A stretch of DNA of 7,337 nucleotides. It comes from Deltaproteobacteria bacterium (lineage in GTDB: Bacteria; Desulfobacterota; Dissulfuribacteria; Dissulfuribacterales; S140-46). The stretch covers positions 1 through 7,337 of the forward strand of contig WFVQ01000133.1 in assembly GCA_015491585.1 (NCBI GenBank), read 5' to 3'. Numbering within the stretch: the first letter of the stretch is position 1; the number at the start of each line of letters is the position of its first letter. Positions 1 to 5,678 of this stretch are shown here, piece by piece. The notes below the pieces were generated by a model. That model saw only the letters and a list, made by a program, of their open reading frames with translations. It was not told the DNA's origin and made no database searches. The position numbers and the translations under genes were made by a program.

Positions 1-434
1 GTTCGGACGCCCGGCCCGTATCCCATTATTACGGGTTTGACCTTGGATAGCACCTGCCCTGGGGCGCGCACCTCGAGCACGGCGATTCCTGTGTCCTGAT
101 CGTGGCCCATATACCGTGCAGGCCAATCCGACCGGTCGCAGAGGGTGGCCACTATCTCGTACCGGTTAACGAGGCAGGAGTATGGGGCCACCACGTGCCC
201 TTGGCCGTCGAGGATCAGGCCGGTGCATGAGCCGGCCGGTGGAATGGGCGCATAGAGGTCTTGCCCAGGCGCGCGTGACGTGCGCAGGTTCACCACGCTG
301 CATTCCAGTGAGCGAGGAGTGGAAATCCTGGCCGCAAGAGCTGCTTCCTCCTGCACCAACGTCATTGAGATTGATGCGAGCAGGGCAAACAGGAACATAG
401 TTGGAGAGATTCTGCCTTTATTGGCGCGGATCAT
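1..434 (-). CDS. Exported HtrA/trypsin-fold protein with degenerate catalytic residues (partial, N-terminal 144 residues)
   Basis: Reading leftward from ATG 434-432, the frame is open for 144 codons to the window edge, so the C-terminus is missing. An in-frame TGA lies two codons upstream, which makes this ATG the earliest possible start. Residues 1-35 look like a signal peptide: basic K6/R8, a hydrophobic stretch at 13-27, and an ALA-A cleavage site near 34/35. Residues 66-125 follow the HtrA/DegP first beta-barrel: GSCTGLILDGQGHVV (68-82), then a strand like 'V.L.D', then GHDQDTGIAVLEV (110-122). In active HtrA proteases these segments read TNxHVV and DPxTDLALL. Here the His position reads APYSCLV (about S86) and the Asp position is G116, so two of the three catalytic residues seem lost; the Ser region is outside the window. 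Cysteines at 45, 70, 87 and 99 lie in the exported part and could form disulfides. It is divergent from the pilZ-pilD unit. The fold call is fairly sure; the function is unknown, perhaps a binding or scaffold pseudoprotease. Confidence 0.72.
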   Translation of the reverse strand, partial: MIRANKGRISPTMFLFALLASISMTLVQEEAALAARISTPRSLECSVVNLRTSRAPGQDLYAPIPPAGSCTGLILDGQGHVVAPYSCLVNRYEIVATLCDRSDWPARYMGHDQDTGIAVLEVRAPGQVLSKVKPVIMGYGPGVR

Positions 435-481
435 GTCTCACTACTCTCGATAGTGTGCGGAGATGGTCAAAAGGTGAAAGT

Positions 482-509
482 ATTTTACAAAACCCTGTCC
501 TTTTGTTAA
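482..509 (-). promoter_or_regulatory. Candidate sigma-70-type promoter for the protease-like gene
   Basis: On the minus strand a TTAACA box (plus 504-509) is followed, after 16 bases, by TAAAAT (plus 482-487). Each box matches the sigma-70 consensus at five of six positions. Transcription would start near 475, giving a leader of about 40 bases before the ATG at 434. This is pattern matching only. Confidence 0.45.
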
Positions 510-523
510 AAGCCTACTATATA
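495..523 (+). promoter_or_regulatory. Weak candidate promoter for the pilZ-pilD-regulator unit
   Basis: An alternating TA run (516-526) contains TATATA at 518-523. Seventeen bases upstream is CTGTCC (495-500), only a three-of-six match to the -35 consensus. The 435-642 gap must hold the promoter for the rightward unit, and this AT-rich block is the best place for it. I saw no convincing GG-N10-GC sigma-54 site here. The block overlaps the leftward promoter, so the two could compete. Confidence 0.22.
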
Positions 524-527
524 TATG

Positions 528-554
528 TCCCCTTTTTGATGTGCATGAAGGGGA
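528..554. repeat. Inverted repeat TCCCCTT / AAGGGGA in the pilZ leader
   Basis: TCCCCTT (528-534) and AAGGGGA (548-554) form a perfect 7-base inverted repeat with a 13-base spacer. It lies just after the TA-rich block and about 90 bases before the pilZ-domain gene. It has no T-run on either strand, so it is not an intrinsic terminator. It could be an operator at the transcription start or a leader hairpin. The remaining part of the gap, 555-630, holds nothing I can name. Confidence 0.3.
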
Positions 555-642
555 ACCGGACCGTCGGCGCCACATGCTCAGCAGGCTGTCAAGCACTGTT
601 CATCATACATGCTGAGGGGCTACAGTGCCAGGGGAGGTAAGT

Positions 643-1074
643 ATGCCTGACAAGAGGAGTCATCCGCGCTATCCAGTGCGGCTCAAGTGTTACTTTCCTG
701 ATCTGAAGATGTGGGGCGAGGTGCGGAATGTCTCTGTGGAGGGATGCTTCATCTGCGCCGAAAGGCCGCTGGCCATCGGCATGGTGACCGACCTGCTGGT
801 AGAGCTTCCGGTGGTTGGCGTCATACATCTCATCGCCTACATCCAGCACCATACCGAGCACACGTCTGGAGCCGTGGGCCTTCAGCTCATGGGAGCCAGG
901 TTCGACAAGGAGAGCAGCGGCATGTACCTCATTTACCGGAGGTTTGTGGAGGCCCTGGAATCCCTGGTGCCACTCAAGGCTTCCTACGAAGAGATCGTGA
1001 CCGACGAGCTTAAGGCAGCGATAGATCCCTTCGTGGACGACGAGTGCTGTTTTACCGTTGATGCCGGCGAGTGA
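643..1074 (+). CDS. PilZ-domain protein, putative c-di-GMP receptor
   Basis: This 143-residue protein carries both PilZ signature motifs: RxxxR at R5-R9 (RSHPR) and the N/DxSxxG motif at 29-34 (NVSVEG), spaced as in PilZ domains that bind cyclic di-GMP. The rest fits the PilZ beta-barrel up to about residue 105, followed by a helical and acidic tail (IVTDELKAAIDPFVDDE). There is no signal peptide or membrane segment, so it should be cytoplasmic. The ATG at 643 is preferred over a GTG at 625 because GGAGGT (633-638) stands four bases before it. It is the first gene of a unit with the prepilin peptidase (9-base gap) and a sigma-54 activator, so a role in pilus or secretion control is a reasonable inference. 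PilZ-type proteins can bind c-di-GMP or, as in PilZ itself, act without it; the intact motifs favour binding. Confidence 0.82.
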   Translation: MPDKRSHPRYPVRLKCYFPDLKMWGEVRNVSVEGCFICAERPLAIGMVTDLLVELPVVGVIHLIAYIQHHTEHTSGAVGLQLMGARFDKESSGMYLIYRRFVEALESLVPLKASYEEIVTDELKAAIDPFVDDECCFTVDAGE

Positions 1075-1083
1075 TCCAGTTCT

Positions 1084-1872
1084 ATGTCGCTATCCATTGA
1101 GCCCAATCCTCTGCTCTTGGCCTCCGGCTTCTGTTTCGGAGCGGTCATAGGCAGCTTTTTGAATGTGTGCATCCACCGGCTGCCGTTGGGGGAGTCGGTG
1201 GTGTCTCCTGGTTCAAGATGTCCTGTATGCGGCCATGAGATACGCTGGTGGGAAAATATTCCCCTGTTGAGTTATCTTCTTTTGCGAGGGAGGTGCAGCG
1301 GTTGCGGCACCGCCATATCTCCCCGCTATCCAGCGGTGGAGATGCTCTCCGCTGGGGCGGCTGTGGCGCTGTTGCGGGAATTTGGCTTGGTCGTTGATTT
1401 TTTTGTATATTACCTCTTTACAGCCATGCTGATAATTGTAATATTTACCGACCTGGAACACAGGATCATCCCGGATGAAGTCTCACTCTCTGGGATAGTG
1501 GTGGGTTTTTGCTCCTCGTTTCTCGTTTCGAAAATAGGTTGGATCGACTCGTTGCTCGGCATTGTGGCAGGCGGGGGCTCTCTTTTCGCAGTAGCTTGGG
1601 GCTACTACCTACTTATGGGTAAGGTAGGGATGGGCGGAGGAGACATAAAGCTGCTCGCCATGATCGGTGCTTTTTTGGGATGGAAGGCGGTTCCGATGGT
1701 CATTTTTCTGAGCGCGTTTGCTGGGTCTGTTATAGGTGGCTTTTATCTGTTGCTTAGGCGCGATGTTAGTGACCGTGCCATTCCCTACGGCCCCTTCCTG
1801 GCGGCTGCGGCGATTGCGACTCTATTTTGGGAAGAGGAGCTCTGGAACCTTTACTGGAAGTTGCTCGGTTGA
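1084..1872 (+). CDS. pilD: Type IV prepilin peptidase / N-methyltransferase (PilD, GspO family)
   Basis: This inner-membrane aspartic protease removes the leader of type IV prepilins and pseudopilins and methylates the new N-terminus. The protein is 262 residues, the normal size. The N-terminal part has GAVIGSFLNVCIHRLP (19-34) and two zinc-binding CxxC pairs (C46/C49 and C71/C74), as in bifunctional enzymes. The two catalytic aspartates of this GxGD-type protease are visible: D123 in TDLEHRIIPD (122-131) and D187 in GGGD (184-187). IPYGPFLAAAA near the C-terminus is also a family motif. Several hydrophobic segments (about 10-30, 88-122, 135-177, 190-225 and 234-250) fit a multi-pass protein. 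The ATG at 1084 has only a weak ribosome binding site (a GGCGAG about 12 bases upstream, inside the preceding gene), so translation may be coupled to pilZ. No pilin genes lie in the window, so pili and type II secretion cannot be told apart as the target. Confidence 0.95.
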   Translation: MSLSIEPNPLLLASGFCFGAVIGSFLNVCIHRLPLGESVVSPGSRCPVCGHEIRWWENIPLLSYLLLRGRCSGCGTAISPRYPAVEMLSAGAAVALLREFGLVVDFFVYYLFTAMLIIVIFTDLEHRIIPDEVSLSGIVVGFCSSFLVSKIGWIDSLLGIVAGGGSLFAVAWGYYLLMGKVGMGGGDIKLLAMIGAFLGWKAVPMVIFLSAFAGSVIGGFYLLLRRDVSDRAIPYGPFLAAAAIATLFWEEELWNLYWKLLG

Positions 1873-1885
1873 GGAAAAGGTTGTC

Positions 1886-3286
1886 ATGTCTAAGGGCTTG
1901 ATATTAATTGTGGACGATGAGGAGGAGATACGGCAGTCACTTGCCGCTATTTTGTCGTCTCCTGACGCTGGCTATGAGGTGAAAGAGGCGGCTGGCGCCG
2001 ATGATGCCATGGAGTTGCTGGGCAAGTACGACTTCGATCACGTGCTCAGCGATATCTACATGGAGCCGAGGGACGGCTTCTATCTTTTGCGTAAGGCCAG
2101 GGAGCAGGGATATAGTGGCAGTTTCATCATGATGTCGGGCAAGGCGGACGCCTCGATGGCTCTGGACGCCATAGACTTAGGGGCCACTGATTATGTCCAC
2201 AAGCCGGTGTCTGCTGGGCAGTTGCTTTTTGTCCTCAACAAGGCGGAGAGGGAGTTGCGGCTCAGGCGCGAAAACGAGATGCTCAGGGCCGAGGTTGAGG
2301 AACGGTATTCCTTTTCCAACATAGTGGCCAAGAGCCAGGAGATGTTGAAGATCTTCAACATCATCAAGAAGATAGCCGACTACAAGACCACGGTCCTCAT
2401 AATAGGCGAGAGCGGTACTGGTAAAGAGCTGATTGCAAGGGCACTCCACTTTAACAGCAGCAGGAAGAGCGGGCCATTCGTGGCCGTTAACTGCGGTGGG
2501 ATTCCAGAAAATCTGCTGGAGAGTGAGCTTTTTGGACACGCCAGAGGGGCCTTCACCGATGCTATCAGGGCCAAGAAGGGATTGTTCGAGGAGGCCGATA
2601 AAGGCACCATATTTCTCGATGAGATTGGGGATTTACCTCTGCCACTCCAGGTTAAGTTCCTGCGGGTTCTCCAGGAAGAGGAGATCAGGCCATTGGGGGA
2701 TACCAGGTCGATTCACGTGGATGTCAGGGTGGTGGCTGCCACCTCCAAGGACCTCTCCCAAGAGATGAAGATGGGGCGGTTCCGCGAGGACCTGTTCTAC
2801 CGCATCAACGTATTAACGATCTCCCTGCCGCCGCTGCGCGAACGTAAAGAAGACATTCCTATCCTTGTGGAGCATTTTATAGAGAAGTTCAACCAGCGGC
2901 TGAACACCTCCATAAAGGGGGTGAGTTCGGAGGTTATGAGGGCCTTTCTGGAGTACAGGTGGCCTGGTAATGTCAGGGAGTTGGAGAACGTAGTCGAGCG
3001 TGCCATGGTGCTGACCGAGCACGATACCATTCGGGTGGAGGATCTGCCGCCGTCGGTGACTGCTGGCAAACACGTACATGCCGCTCCGCCTCCGGTCCCT
3101 GACGTGGACGAGAACTGTCTCTCCATCAAGGAGTGCAGCAAGGCCCTGGAACGGGACCTGATAATAAAGGCCCTGAAGAAGACCGGGGGCAACAAGACCC
3201 AGGCGGCCCAGCTCCTGGAGATCAGCCTGCCCGCCTTGCTCTACAAGATAAAGGGGTACGAGATAGACGTGGACAATCTGGCTTAG
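1886..3286 (+). CDS. Sigma-54-dependent response regulator, NtrC/PilR type (REC-AAA+-Fis)
   Basis: This 466-residue protein has three parts. The receiver domain (about 1-120) has acidic D10/D11, phospho-acceptor D56, S84 and K106. The AAA+ domain (about 142-375) has Walker A GESGTGKE (174-181), sigma-54-contacting loop GAFTDA (221-226), Walker B TIFLDEIGDLP (241-251), sensor I ATSKDL (285-290), RFREDLFYRI (298-307) and WPGNVRELEN (359-368). The C-terminal Fis-type helix-turn-helix is at about 412-460. Phosphorylation should drive oligomer formation and ATP-dependent opening of sigma-54 promoters. The ATG at 1886 is chosen because the receiver domain begins there and AAGG lies five bases upstream; the frame is open further upstream only inside pilD. 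The contact loop has D for the second G of the usual GAFTGA. It follows pilD by 13 bases. No histidine kinase is next to it, so its partner is unknown; calling it PilR rests only on context. Confidence 0.93.
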   Translation: MSKGLILIVDDEEEIRQSLAAILSSPDAGYEVKEAAGADDAMELLGKYDFDHVLSDIYMEPRDGFYLLRKAREQGYSGSFIMMSGKADASMALDAIDLGATDYVHKPVSAGQLLFVLNKAERELRLRRENEMLRAEVEERYSFSNIVAKSQEMLKIFNIIKKIADYKTTVLIIGESGTGKELIARALHFNSSRKSGPFVAVNCGGIPENLLESELFGHARGAFTDAIRAKKGLFEEADKGTIFLDEIGDLPLPLQVKFLRVLQEEEIRPLGDTRSIHVDVRVVAATSKDLSQEMKMGRFREDLFYRINVLTISLPPLRERKEDIPILVEHFIEKFNQRLNTSIKGVSSEVMRAFLEYRWPGNVRELENVVERAMVLTEHDTIRVEDLPPSVTAGKHVHAAPPPVPDVDENCLSIKECSKALERDLIIKALKKTGGNKTQAAQLLEISLPALLYKIKGYEIDVDNLA

Positions 3287-4026
3287 GAGTCATCCGTTTC
3301 TACCGCCCCCGTGAGTCCCACCGCACCTCTGATCTGTTCCAGCTCCTTGGCTGTTAGCGGACGCCAGCGTCCTGGCGAAAGGCCCCTTAGCGTCAGTGGG
3401 CCGATGCCCACCCGCACCAGCCGTCTCACGCCGTGCCCTATGGCCTGGAACATCCTCCTTATCTGCCTCTTCTTGCCCTCCTTTAGGATCACTTCGTAGG
3501 AGGTCCATCTCCTTCCCCTGGCCCGTGGGCGTATGGTGCACGGCATGGTCCTCTTCCCGTCCAACTCTATGCCGCCGGCGATCTTGGCTATCTCCGCCTT
3601 TGTGGGATGACCCGACACCTCTACGATGTAGCGCTTTTCCACCTTGTAGCGCGGATGGATTAGCCGGTTTGCCAGCTCTCCGTCGTCGGTGAGCAGTAGG
3701 AGGCCCTCACTGTCCAGATCCAGCCTGCCCACTGGATAGAGTCTGGAAGGAGGGTCTTGGATGAGATCCAGGACCGTGGAGCGGTGGAATGGATCCTTCA
3801 CGGTAGTCACCACCCCTCTGGGTTTGTAGAGCATGAGGTAGTGATGGCCTGCAGTGCGGCGTATCTCCTTGCCGTCCACCTCCACCCTGTCCTTGCCGGG
3901 ATCGATCTCGACTCCCATGCGATTTACGATTTTACCGTTCACGCGGACCCGTCCTTGGAGGATCAGGCCCTCGGCTGCCCGTCGCGAACAAATCCCTGCA
4001 TGGGCGATATATTTTTGGAGTCTCAT
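3283..4026 (-). CDS. rluB: rRNA pseudouridine synthase, RluB/RsuA family
   Basis: This 247-residue enzyme should convert a specific uridine of ribosomal RNA to pseudouridine. Residues 1-50 are an S4 RNA-binding domain beginning MRLQKYIAHAGICSRRAAE, the typical start of the family. The catalytic domain has YKPRGVVTT (67-75), the catalytic motif GRLDLDSEGL (100-109) with D103 as the nucleophile, and KKRQIRRM (185-192) near the end. The target could be 23S rRNA (RluB-like) or 16S rRNA (RsuA-like); sequence alone does not settle this, and the length and motifs slightly favour RluB. The ATG at 4026 has GAGGAGG (4045-4039 on the minus strand) with a long 12-base spacer, and that site can pair with CCTCC just before the start. 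The stop TAA (3285-3283) overlaps the TAG of the convergent response regulator. The C-terminal residues after about 232 are a short variable tail. Confidence 0.92.
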   Translation of the reverse strand: MRLQKYIAHAGICSRRAAEGLILQGRVRVNGKIVNRMGVEIDPGKDRVEVDGKEIRRTAGHHYLMLYKPRGVVTTVKDPFHRSTVLDLIQDPPSRLYPVGRLDLDSEGLLLLTDDGELANRLIHPRYKVEKRYIVEVSGHPTKAEIAKIAGGIELDGKRTMPCTIRPRARGRRWTSYEVILKEGKKRQIRRMFQAIGHGVRRLVRVGIGPLTLRGLSPGRWRPLTAKELEQIRGAVGLTGAVETDDS

Positions 4027-4028
4027 CT

Positions 4029-4043
4029 GGAGGGTCGGCCTCC
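4029..4043 (-). promoter_or_regulatory. rluB: Small hairpin that hides the ribosome binding site of rluB
   Basis: In the rluB transcript GGAGG (plus 4043-4039), part of the only good Shine-Dalgarno sequence, can pair perfectly with CCUCC (plus 4033-4029), with a 5-base loop CCGAC. The stem ends two bases before the AUG. If it forms, ribosome access would be reduced, so it could be a translational control element. Five base pairs is short, so it may be chance. Confidence 0.3.
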
Positions 4044-4065
4044 TCTTAGATTCCTTTGCGTCCTC

Positions 4066-4093
4066 TTGGGATATAGTTAATATCAGGTACTAT
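4066..4093 (+). promoter_or_regulatory. Candidate sigma-70-type promoter for the waaA operon
   Basis: TTGGGA (4066-4071) and TACTAT (4088-4093) are separated by 16 bases. Transcription would start near 4100, upstream of the small cysteine-rich gene. On the opposite strand TATAGT (plus 4094-4089) overlaps the same -10 box, so rluB could be started from it, but I saw no matching leftward -35 box. Confidence 0.35.
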
Positions 4094-4094
4094 A
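4070..4094. repeat. Two overlapping inverted repeats between rluB and the waaA operon
   Basis: GATAT (4070-4074) and ATATC (4080-4084) form one perfect inverted repeat with a 5-base spacer. TATAGT (4072-4077) and ACTATA (4089-4094) form another with an 11-base spacer. Both sit inside the candidate promoter, as an operator would. AT-rich short palindromes also arise by chance, and I do not recognise a regulator for them. Confidence 0.28.
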
Positions 4095-4164
4095 CGACGG
4101 CCGCAAGGTGGAGCCCTGCGGCAGCATAATAGCCGCCTCCAGGACGGACAGTGAGAAAGGCAAG

Positions 4165-4380
4165 GTGAACAGGGACAGCAAGGACAACGTGACGCCTCCG
4201 TGCGTGCGTTGTGCTTTCTTTTATGTGACTTGGGACAGGACATTCCCATACGGCTGCCGCCGTTTCGGATTCAAGACCAGGAGCGTGCCCTCCCACGAGG
4301 TGCTTCGTTCCTCCGGCGCGCCCTGCGCCTTCTTCCGTCCGGCGGGCAAGGGCAGGCCAGGTGGCGAGGGGGCGCGATGA
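4165..4380 (+). CDS. Small four-cysteine protein of unknown function, coupled to waaA
   Basis: This frame encodes 71 residues from GTG 4165 and ends in TGA 4378-4380, which shares ATGA with the start of waaA. The core has a CxxC (C13/C16), then FFYVTWDRTFPYGC (C31), FGFK (34-37), PS at 42-43, SSG (49-51) and C54 followed by AFF. I recall this pattern as a conserved short family in Desulfobacterota and relatives, sometimes auto-labelled 'uracil-DNA glycosylase' although no glycosylase motif is present. The four cysteines suggest a small metal (zinc) or redox site; no membrane segment or signal is seen. Third codon positions are mostly G or C, as expected of a real gene here. Start choice is uncertain: GTG 4165 has AGAAAGG four bases upstream, GTG 4189 (63 residues) has AAGGA four bases upstream, and GTG 4108 (90 residues) lacks a good site. 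The tail after about residue 58 is glycine/basic and probably disordered. Function unknown. Confidence 0.72.
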   Translation: MNRDSKDNVTPPCVRCAFFYVTWDRTFPYGCRRFGFKTRSVPSHEVLRSSGAPCAFFRPAGKGRPGGEGAR

Positions 4381-5678
4381 GGCCGCCGCGAGGGGCACTG
4401 CTAACCTATAACGCCATCCAGCTTGCCCTCTTGCCTGCGGCCGCTCCGCCGCTGGCCCTATACGCACTGGCCAGGCGAAAATACCGGGGGATAGTGGCCC
4501 AGAGGCTGGGGTTGGGAAGGGTGGCAGCGCGGAAAGGCAGTCCGAGGTTCTGGATACACGCCCTCTCCGTGGGGGAGGTGAATGCATCGTCACCCCTTCT
4601 GGATGCACTGTCAGATGCCTGGCCCCATGCGGTATTCTATCTTTCGGCATCCACTGCCTCAGGCCTGGCGACCCTCCAAAACCGTAAGCTACCTGAGAGG
4701 GCTGAGGTGTTCGCGCTTCCATACGACCTCTTTTTCTCAGTGCAAAGGCGGATCGCAGAGATAAGGCCAGACCTTTTCATCGTCGTTGAAACCGATATAT
4801 GGCCCAATCTCATATGGGGGCTGAGGGCCGCTGGTGTCCCAACAGTGCTCGCCAACGGCAGCATCTCTTCCACCGCCGCGCGCAGGCTGCGGAGGCTGCC
4901 TGGCCTCGCGAGATTTCTATATGGTGGTTTCGACCGTATAGTAATGCAATCCCAGGAGGATGCGACACGTCTAAAGAGTTTGCTGGGCGGTCTTGCGGAG
5001 GGCCTATTGGCTGCCCCGGGGAATCTCAAGTATGACAAGCTCGCCGGCAGCACGGCTGGCAGAGGTGGCGAGGCATCGTTCGGCTTGCCAGCGGACGTGC
5101 CGGTGCTGGTGGCCGGAAGCACACATCCGGGCGAGGAGGAGCAGGTCTTCAGGGCATTCATGACGCTCCGTGCGGACGCTGGACCCGTTCAGCTCGTCCT
5201 GGCGCCCAGAGATCCTGGCCGCGGGCCGGAGGTCGCGGCCCTGGCAGAGAAGATGGGGCTCTGCCCTGTATTGAGGAGCAGGTGGAGAGAGGGGGAGATG
5301 GTGAAAGGGCTCCTGGTGCTGGATACATTGGGGGAGCTGATCCATTGTTACGGCCTGGCCACTGCCGCGTTCGTGGGCGGATCGCTCTGTCCAGTGGGGG
5401 GGCACGACCTCCTGGAACCTGCTTCCGCCGGTGTGCCGGTGCTTTTCGGCCCCCATGTCGAGAGCTGTTTCGAGGCGGCCAGGGAGCTTGAGGAGGCCGG
5501 GGGAGGAATGGAGGTGGGTACGTGGCAGGAGCTGGCCGCGGCCTGGAAAAGGCTTTTGACAGATGGGGAGGCGGCCCGCGAGATGGGACGCCGCGCTATG
5601 GCATTTGTGGATTCCAGACGCGGTGTCGCCAGGAAATATGTGGATATCGCCGGGGAGTTGTTGGGTGAGTTGGATTGA
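4377..5678 (+). CDS. waaA: 3-deoxy-D-manno-octulosonic acid (Kdo) transferase
   Basis: WaaA (KdtA) moves Kdo from CMP-Kdo to the lipid A precursor at the inner face of the inner membrane. The protein is 433 residues, normal for the family. A hydrophobic N-terminal anchor lies at about 8-31, followed by RKYRGIVAQRLG. The GT30 glycosyltransferase motifs are present: FWIHALSVGEVNAS (58-71) with E67 at the conserved catalytic acidic position, ETDIWPN (138-144), GNLKYD (215-220), AGSTHPGEEE (246-255), DTLGEL (316-321) and GGSLCPVGGHDLLEPA (334-349). Two sites differ from the form I know: APRDPGR (276-282) for APRHPER, and GGSLCPVGGHD for GGSLVPHGGHN. The ATG at 4377 is chosen because the conserved N-terminus begins there and GAGGGGG (4366-4372) precedes it; the open frame back to 4200 is the small gene read in another frame. 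It overlaps the small gene by ATGA and lpxK by 14 bases. Whether one or more Kdo units are added cannot be read from the sequence. Confidence 0.95.
   Translation: MRPPRGALLTYNAIQLALLPAAAPPLALYALARRKYRGIVAQRLGLGRVAARKGSPRFWIHALSVGEVNASSPLLDALSDAWPHAVFYLSASTASGLATLQNRKLPERAEVFALPYDLFFSVQRRIAEIRPDLFIVVETDIWPNLIWGLRAAGVPTVLANGSISSTAARRLRRLPGLARFLYGGFDRIVMQSQEDATRLKSLLGGLAEGLLAAPGNLKYDKLAGSTAGRGGEASFGLPADVPVLVAGSTHPGEEEQVFRAFMTLRADAGPVQLVLAPRDPGRGPEVAALAEKMGLCPVLRSRWREGEMVKGLLVLDTLGELIHCYGLATAAFVGGSLCPVGGHDLLEPASAGVPVLFGPHVESCFEAARELEEAGGGMEVGTWQELAAAWKRLLTDGEAAREMGRRAMAFVDSRRGVARKYVDIAGELLGELD

Noticed and set aside
528..560. Intrinsic terminator at the TCCCCTT/AAGGGGA repeat
   Set aside because: No T-run follows the stem on either strand and the loop is long.
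401..640. 79-codon plus-strand frame in the 435-642 gap
   Set aside because: It overlaps the start of the protease-like gene and crosses the AT-rich promoter block, with no ribosome binding site or family resemblance.
1736..1885. Upstream extension of the response regulator frame into pilD
   Set aside because: The receiver domain starts at the ATG at 1886, which has its own ribosome binding site; the extension overlaps conserved pilD sequence and resembles no domain.
4108..4164. Longer 90-residue version of the small cysteine-rich protein from GTG 4108
   Set aside because: No ribosome binding site before it and it lies only about eight bases after the predicted transcription start; kept as an alternative because the codons look GC3-biased.
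4200..4376. N-terminal extension of waaA
   Set aside because: The family N-terminus begins at 4377 with a good ribosome binding site; the upstream stretch is the small cysteine-rich gene read in another frame.
4090..4722. Long open frame on the minus strand across the waaA start
   Set aside because: Proline/arginine-rich low-information translation with no motif, opposite well-supported genes; a GC-rich shadow.
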